Below, piece after piece: positions 57,160-64,000 of a stretch of DNA of 64,000 nucleotides (the first letter of the stretch is position 1; each line of letters opens with the position of its first letter). The notes below the pieces were generated by a model, which was not told the DNA's origin, made no database searches, and saw nothing but the letters and a program-made list of their open reading frames with translations. A program made the position numbers and the translations under genes. This DNA is from Diabrotica undecimpunctata (lineage: Eukaryota > Arthropoda > Insecta > Coleoptera > Chrysomelidae): contig NC_092803.1 in NCBI RefSeq assembly GCF_040954645.1, positions 81,196,263 to 81,260,262 on the forward strand, given 5' to 3'.

Positions 57160-57690
57160 TATTAAACCTACGCAACGCGAGTGATAATATTTTTTTAGGT
57201 AACACGGAAGTAGAAATCGATGAATTAATCTCAAAGGTAAGCGAAATAATCAAAGTGGAGTTGCAAATTAAAGATAGCATGTGCTGGAAGAAGTTGCTGG
57301 TGGAATTGAGATCATGAAGAAATTTGTATACCTAGGTGCAAAAATTACCAACAACGGTTATTGTGAGGAATAAAGAAATAAACAAGAAAAAGAATCGCTA
57401 TGGACAAAACTGCCATCATTAGGTATAGGAAGATCACGTAATCTCCAAAAATACAAAGAATGCTTTTAGGACACTCATATTTCCCATTGTTATCTATGCT
57501 CTAGGGTCATGCACGATGAAATCGGCAGATAGGAAATGAATCGATACTTTCAAACTGTCCACTTGGAGGCAAATGCTAAGAACACCATGAATCCAGAACC
57601 ATACAAATACTCGAATTCCTGCTGAACTCAACAATACTGAATGATTCAGCCAAACTATTCAAAATAGAATAGTAAAAAGTAGAAAAAAAA
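57160..57690 (+). pseudogene. LINE RT C-terminal relic
   Basis: Reads KKFVYLGAKITNNGYCEE (near 57320), a frameshifted stretch, then MDKTAIIRYRKIT and MLLGSCTMKSADRK-IDTFKL, then WRQMLRTPWIQNHTNTRIPA (near 57570). This matches FxYLGxxIT..G.CEEEI...A..KL.KIW...SW...D..RIDA.E.W.WRRMLRIPWT..RTN of insect LINE proteins. A 5'-truncated, decayed fragment. Confidence 0.65.
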
Positions 57691-59830
57691 AGACCTAGAG
57701 AAAGATCACCTCACGCTACCTTGACCAAATATCATAAACCGTAGGCACCTATGTGTATAATTGCGGTAAAACGGCTGAAAATAGAGATACATGGCATCAA
57801 AGAATACTTCACATATAAATAATGTAACTACATCATATGCTACGATGCTAATACGCGAGCGAACGACTAATATACTCTTAATATATGAGAGTTATCATCA
57901 TATTATAGTGAGAATGAGGGATTCCTTTGTAGTTTGTGACGTTATTCTGCGTAATTGTTTTGTATATTTGAGTTATATAGGCATTGCGCCATTATTGAGA
58001 ACCTCTTGCGGAGTTTCTTCTCCATTTATAGATTGCTTGTAGCATCTTTAATAATCTGGCTGTATGGCAATCTGCCAAAGCCATATATAAAAAAAAATCT
58101 TTAATAATTTAGTGAAGCCGTATTTATTAAGCCTAGGTGCAATATTTGTTTGGACCTGGTAGTTTTTTAAGCTTATATGTTCTTAGCGCTTTGATCATCA
58201 TACTTTATACTTTAGCTATATTTCATATGCAGCTATCATACTTCATAACTATCATACTTCATAACTATGATACTTCATATTGAGCTCAGTAGGTTCCAAT
58301 GATGTCTCTCTGTATTTTCGTACTGAAAATATGGTGGTAGTTTGGCAATATTTGTGTTAAGTAATGTACTCATTCTTGTTTTGTTATACTGCTAAATTCT
58401 ACTTTATTTGTAGTAGATGTTTTCATAGATTTTAGTGTATGTTCTAATGATTTAAGGCTTCTGAGCAATCATTACAAAGAAGGAAAAAAAGGCTTCTGAG
58501 CTTTTAGATCCTCTTATCGTTTGATCTGCATGTTAAAATTTCTTTTTTCATGGTTTGTTTTTCCTTCTAGTCACCTTCATATTTACCTGCTTATTTAGGT
58601 TTCTGTAAATTCCTTTCTAGTGGTCTTTTTTTTTATTCATATGTGTTAGATATTGTTTGTTCTTTTTTTAAATAAATGAAAATACTGATATTTTTTTACA
58701 CACTTATGACAAATCAAAGAATAAAAAAGAAAAGTATTTTGAAGTGTGTAAAATTTATTTCCAATTATAGCGTAGCTTTGAATATGGCTTTGTAAGCCGA
58801 AAGCCCTAAGCTAGAAAATACATTTTACACACTTCAAAAATACTATTCTCTTCCATTCTTTAATTTCTTCTTTTTTATACTTCTTATCTATTTTACTTCT
58901 CACCAATACGTTCTTTGTTTTCTTCGTATTTGAGTACTTGGAGCTACTCCTATTCTTTATTGTGGTGTTGTTTTGTCTCATCTAATCCTCCTTGGTATAG
59001 GTACTGTACGTTGTCATTTTATTACTTTATACGTTATAATATTCGTTATTCATTGTTTTGTGTTCGGATTTATTTGCTGTTTGGTAACTCCCTCTTATTC
59101 TAGGTTTATAGTTCATATTAGTATTTAATAATTGCTTTTAAAGTCAGTTCCTCTCTATCCCAATGTCGAAGGATGTCAATGTTGGGGTTTTTTTACTTAT
59201 GATATAGTCGATTATAAACCTCTTATCTCTGCAGTGATGTTTCCAATTTTACTTATGATATCTTAAAATGTATTTGTTATTTTTTAGATTAAATTACTCG
59301 TATATATAACTTTTTTTCACAAATACTGTTTTTTGTAGGTTTTCTGTGTCGTATAATTACCTCGCTATCTTTGTTTTGTCCTACCCGACTGTTCAAGTTG
59401 TAACGATTATTATTACCTACCATAGGGTAAGATTATAAGGGGTAGAAGATTGAAGATAGAAATTACTGGGGGCGAAGATAGGGCAAGCAAAATAATCGAA
59501 ACGTATGCGAACTGCACTCAGGGTTTGTTAGGAGAGCTGGGGTCGTGGATAAGTAAATGACAAGGGGTTTGGATTGGGGCAACTACAAAAATATGAAACA
59601 AAAGGTCATGAATTCCTTGGGACAAATAAAACAAAACACATAAAGGAAACAGGAAACACCTCTAGCAATTTAAAAAGGACGCCACTTCGAGGTACCTAAT
59701 TATAACTATTACAACTAGTTGTAACTAGGGAAATAATTATTAGAAATGCAGAACATATTTTTTTCAAATGAAACTCAAAAAAGGGTTAGTTAAAAAAAAC
59801 GTTTGTGGCAGTCCAGTGGGACTGCCGGTA
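57691..59830. other. No recognisable gene; contains a foldback hairpin
   Basis: AT-rich. The purine-rich, less AT-rich part at 59430-59700 was not recognised. The foldback at 58711-58865 is listed separately. Confidence 0.5.
58711..58865. repeat. Foldback with GAAGTGTGTAAAATTTA arms
   Basis: AGTATTTTGAAGTGTGTAAA (from 58734) and its inverted copy (TTTACACACTTCAAAAATACT, ending 58844) form a long stem with weaker pairing further out. The loop region contains TAGCTT/AAGCTA and GGCTT-TGT-AAGCC followed by GAAA, a hammerhead-like shape without the CTGANGA box. Confidence 0.75.
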
Positions 59831-60939
59831 GAAGTTATACTTCTATACACGCGTTCGTCGTTACAAATTTATATGGGAGTCAATCTGCACAATCATTACA
59901 TGCGTAATGCTATAGGTAAGAGAGAGCAAAAAGAGAAAAAGAATTAGGTATACAGGTATATGGTGCATCGTTGGCTGTATATAAACATTTGACCTGTAAT
60001 AGGAGTATAGTAAGTAAATGAAGGATTGAATCAATATTTTAATGAAAATATATATTTTCAAGGAGTTGAATGCAAAAAAATTTTATTAACACATACTCTG
60101 CAGTAAAATTCATTGTTAATTTTGTTATTAATATAAAAATACAATACAATACACTGCCACATAATTCAATATTATAATACAATACAAATTAAAATGCAAT
60201 ATTCATAAGTATTTAAAAATAACGATATACATAACTTACGCATATGTTTAATTTACCATGATAATAATATTAATAAAAAAATAATAACATTAATAAATAT
60301 TAGATATGTTTACAAAAGGAACATTTTTATTCTCGAGAGAGAAAGAGAGAGAAAATATATCTTCTGTCTCTCTCTTACCTATATCTTACATATATGTAAT
60401 GATTTTGCCGATTTACTCAATATAATATACGAATACACACAAATTTCGGGTATAGAAGTACAATCAAAAACGAAATAAGACCAACAACTCGGATTATGTT
60501 GTAAATTTTCATTTTATTTTAAAATTTAGCATTTTTGCGTATATTACATATATTTAATAAAAATAACGTGGGGTTTTTAAATATTTCAAAAATAAAAAAG
60601 GGAATTCATATTGGGATTCGAACTCACATACACCAGCGTATGAACCAAACAAGTAAAATATTTGCCAATTAGACATGACACAAACGTATTTCAAAATTGA
60701 CAGTTCTCGGTCATACAGTGATTTATTGAGATTATTATTTTGAAATACAAAAGACTAAAATAATTATAATATTAATATATAATATATACAAAAAGAACAT
60801 TTTTATTCTCGAGAGATGAAGAGAGAGAAAACATATCTTCTGTCTCTCTCTTACTCATTATCTTACATATGTAATGATTTCACCGATTCACTTTCGTACA
60901 AATTTCCAACGTGGAGCGCGCTTATAGAAGTATAACTTC
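59831..60939. mobile_element. Composite inverted-repeat (MITE-like) element, duplicated right end
   Basis: The left end GAAGTTATACTTCTATAC (59831) and the right end read inverted GAAGTTATACTTCTATAAG (60939) match. The similarity continues inward through GCG, ACAAATTT, AATCATTACAT and GTAAGAGAGAG. The right-end module (TTTTTATTCTCGAGAGA ... CTCTCTCTTAC ... TATAGAAGTA) occurs twice, at 60314-60465 and 60789-60939. So the element is either two nested copies or carries a duplicated terminus. No ORF inside; TSD not resolved. Confidence 0.6.
60605..60678 (-). repeat. tRNA-like sequence within the composite element
   Basis: The minus strand reads TGTCTAATTGG (A-box-like) then, ~45 nt on, GTGAGTTCGAATCCCAA (B box/T-arm). 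It resembles a degenerate tRNA or SINE head. No convincing acceptor stem, so it is not called as a tRNA gene. Confidence 0.4.
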
Positions 60940-62129
60940 AAAAATAAACATAATGTTAAGAAAACAATTTAACATTTATTGTGTCTTACCACAAACGGTT
61001 ATAAAAATAATGACACAAATTACATGGGTTTATACCAAAATAAAATATAAAAAATACTTACATATGTCCCATCTGTTTACAACTGGGAAACGCCACCAAA
61101 AACTTTCAAAACTATTATTAAATGGAGGTTAACCTTTTTTTTTTTTAACAAACAAATTAATATCAAAAATAATAAAACGGGCTGTCATAAGTTTACATTA
61201 AATTTAAAACAACAATTAAAATTACAGCTAAAGTTAAACCATAAAATTAACAACTTTAAATATTACAATTTTATCCTGTATGAAAGCAATTATTGTTATT
61301 TAAAAAAAATATCTACCTTGCTCTGAAATTCATACACAAAAAGTTACCTGGATTTCACTTTATAACTTTAAGTTCCTGAGGTTGAAAACTGGAGTTGAAC
61401 TCTCTGGACATGAACACACGAACAAAAGGACTGCATCTCACACTGCGAATTGGACCAACCATTTGAGGCTGAAGCCGGCACTGAACACAAAACTTTGGAC
61501 TCAGCCTCTTAAAAAACAGGAACAGGTAGAATAAGACTGCGTACACATTAAACTGCTACCATCTGCAACAGAAAACTTTACAAATTCGACGTGAATTTGG
61601 ATCCAGACCTAAGCCGACTGTCTTTTACAGCGACTCAAGTAAGAATGAGCAATTATCTTCTAAAATTCATGGCATAAGTTAGAATAAACAAAACGCTGGG
61701 TATAAACAAACACAAACGACAATTGAATTAATTTAAAAACGCAGTATCGGGCGGTTTAACGATCAAAGAAAAAATATCGAAGAATTTGCGCCTGTGACAT
61801 AAAGAAACAAGCAAAATGATTTATTATCGACTTGGCGACATGAAAAGAACGAACGAAATATTATTTGGGTTTTATTACTTGAAAGATACGAACTAAGAAA
61901 CATGGAAAAAATTCTTAGTTATTATAATGCATATATGAGGGGATTTCAATTTAATACATATACAAGGGGAATAGGAATAATTGAATAATCAAGGAATTTA
62001 TATATGAAAGAATTTATAAATGCTACAAAGTCATCGTCTAGAATAAAATTTCGCTCAAAATTCTTTTTTACTTCTACTTATTCATCGTCATTTAAAACAT
62101 AAATTCCTATTATTACTATTTTTTGTCCT
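60940..62129. other. No recognisable gene
   Basis: AT-rich; a less AT-rich part at 61370-61660 has short ORFs only and nothing recognised. Confidence 0.5.
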
Positions 62130-63930
62130 TTAGGATGAAGGACCATATGTTTCGTTAAGAGTTTACCAGCTGTAGTGTGATAAAGGGTGAGTGTAAAGCT
62201 AGTTAACACCGACCGGTGATAGTGGATACAAAGAGAAAGGTAAGGAGGAAAGGAAAGCAAGTACGACATCAGAAAGATAAGTGGTGAAAGTTAAAGGATT
62301 TGGCAATAGCCTTTAAGAGTAAAGAGCTTGGGAAAAAAGATACGAATTATGACTTGTGGGAAGCCATCAGTAAAGTTGTGGTATGATAAGGAAAGGGAGT
62401 GCTAGGAAGAACATCTGGTAAAGGGCTTCCTAGAGACAAAGAAACTTGAGAAGTGCAGAAAGAGAAGAAAGAGGCTAGAAGGAGATATAACAGGTCTAAA
62501 AGAGAGGAACATAAGAATATATTTAAGGTAGAAAATAGAGAAGTAAAGCGCGCTGTAGCTACTTCTAAGGTAAGATCGTCTGCACAGATTTATGAGAAGG
62601 TAAAAACACCAGAGGGTATGAAAAGGTTATATAGCATTTCCAAAGCAAGCGACAAGTCATCAAAGGACTTACCCCACGTGAAAGATGTTGAAATAAAGCA
62701 AAGAGGGTATGAGTACTGTAAAAATTTGCTAAATGAAGCACACAAGATAAGCACATAATTTGTCGAATCGTTAAATAGGATGGCAAATGGTATAACAGTA
62801 GGACCTAATGAAATACCTGTAGAGGTTTGGAGGGCTCCAGAAGAGAAAAGGGTTTATATTTTGTGACAAATGATGAGTAGGATATATGATGAAGAAGAAA
62901 GGATGCCCAATGCATCGAGAGAGAGTGTCATGGTACCATTGTATAAAGATAAAGGGGACATTCAGGACTTTAAGAACTATAGAGGGATAAGGTTAATGTC
63001 ATACACAATAAACATTTAAGAATGTTCATACAGAAAAACAGTTTGGATTTATGCCAGGAAGAAGAACAACGGATGCTCTGTTTGTTTTGAGACAGTTGAT
63101 ATAGAATTACAGCGGTAAAAAAAGCTACATTTAATATTTATGTATTTTGAGAATGCGTACGACACAGTTCCTACACAAGAGCTATGGAGATGTATAAGAG
63201 AGAAATGGAGAACCGCTGTTTAAGAAGAAGTGCTTAGGGTTAGTAGGAGTATATGTGGTAGGGAGGAAGAGGAATGGATAGGGACATAGAATTGCTTGGA
63301 AAAAAAACTAGCACGACTATAAGAATTTAATTACCTTGGCTTCAACATAATAGAAAATTGGAACACTAGATCGAGAAATTGCCCACAGGATACAGGCTGG
63401 TTGGTTTAACTGGAAGTGAATGGGCGAGGCACTTTGAGAAAAAAAATCGGGGAAGTGCTGAAGGAAGATATACAATGGTGACACCTACGTTGGTGTACGG
63501 CGGTGAAGTATGGCCTGTAAAGAAGATTCAGGAAAAGTAGGTAGAGGTAATTGAAATGAAAATGTTATAGTGGATGTTGGCTAAGACTAGAAGGGATCGA
63601 ATCAGAAATGATTTAATTAGGGCAAGAGCCGAAGTGACTACAATCTCAAAAAGTTTCAAGAACAAAGTCTGCAATGGTTTGGTCGTGTTAGACGTAGAGA
63701 TAAAAACTATGTGGGACAAAGAACAGAACTGTTAGAACTTGATGGAAGGAGATGTAGAGGAAAATTGAGGAGAAGATGAAATGACTGTGTGGCAGAGGAC
63801 ATAAGAAAAGAAGGATTAGGCGAAGAAGACCTGATTGACAGAAATTAGTGGTGACGAAGAGTAAGAAACAGCGACCCCCGAAAAAGGAAAAGCTAAGAAA
63901 CAACAAGAAGAAGAACAAGGTTGAAGGGTC
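62130..63930 (+). pseudogene. Degraded LINE (RT with C-terminal domain)
   Basis: Starts near the end of the endonuclease (KVIKGEC-like, near 62185). Continues KRKKEARRRYNRSKREE, TPEGMKRLYSISKASDKSSK and EYCKNLLNEAH (62460-62750), then MANGITVGPNEIPVEVWRAP, VPLYKDKGDIQDFKNYRGIR (near 62940), FENAYDTVPTQELW (near 63150), a decayed palm without a readable ADD motif, then WFGRVRR, YVGQRTELLELDGRRCRGK, and DCVAEDIRKEGLGEEDLID (63670-63840). The order fits a widespread insect LINE (GPDGIPVEVW...YKNKGDIQ.C.NYRGI...GRSTTDAL...YDRVP...RRRWMDC). It is 5'-truncated, with many stops. Confidence 0.75.
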
Positions 63931-64000
63931 ATATCATTTATATGTTTGTTAATACTTTTCTATGATTGTACATGTTGTTTGAGTATTTATTGTATTATTA

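Noticed and set aside
59399..59865. TGTAACG...CGTTACA, a possible solo LTR
   Set aside because: No matching 5-bp flanks, no similarity to the LTR at 1-1846, and the right border falls inside the TIR of the element at 59831.

Overview
The window is from an AT-rich insect genome. It holds one host locus, the cholinergic gene locus read on the minus strand, buried in transposable elements. The vesicular acetylcholine transporter (VAChT) is a complete single-exon CDS at 40065-41795. A GC-rich exon at 50839-50965 ends in a perfect donor (CAG|GTGAGT) and encodes a segment (ASNIRGFF...DT|G) that I recognise as the N-terminal end of insect choline acetyltransferase (ChAT). That exon has no in-frame ATG, but it has a GTG in a strong start context, which fits the non-AUG start reported for Drosophila ChAT. 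No other ChAT exon was found, so everything left of 50838 is probably ChAT intron 1, with VAChT nested in it as in other animals.

Layout. 1-15322 is a young Ty3/Gypsy LTR element: the 5' LTR is cut by the window edge, gag is intact, a -1 slippery site leads into pol, and pol carries two in-frame stops. Its LTRs are about 2.1 kb and nearly identical. The 3' LTR carries an intact RTE-type non-LTR retrotransposon flanked by a 12-bp target-site duplication (TSD). 15-40 kb holds a tandem tRNA-like repeat, a Penelope-like (PLE) reverse transcriptase relic, Tc1/mariner-like relics, a Harbinger-type MITE, several dead LINE fragments, foldback elements and AT microsatellites. 41.9-50.8 kb is the VAChT 5' intron. 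It contains a Crypton-like recombinase relic split by a tRNA-derived SINE, back-to-back LINE fragments and a Tc1 element with its terminal inverted repeats (TIRs). 51-64 kb, the 5' flank of the locus, holds a mariner-like element with TA TSD, a dead TE gene split by two later insertions, a composite inverted-repeat element and LINE relics.

The most interesting object is a 532-bp insertion at 54250-54781 with a 13-bp TSD. Two ~135-bp direct repeats flank a ~260-bp core, and each repeat encodes, on the minus strand, a hammerhead self-cleaving ribozyme with short palindromic helix III. The two cleavage sites are 397 nt apart. This is the architecture of a retrozyme. PLE relics elsewhere in the window are candidate relatives of the machinery that mobilises such elements.

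Host function: VAChT loads acetylcholine, made by ChAT, into synaptic vesicles, and the shared promoter region co-regulates them. The other recognisable coding sequences belong to mobile elements, and only the gag ORF and the RTE ORF are still open. I could not run searches. Family names rest on motifs read by eye, and degraded relic boundaries are approximate.
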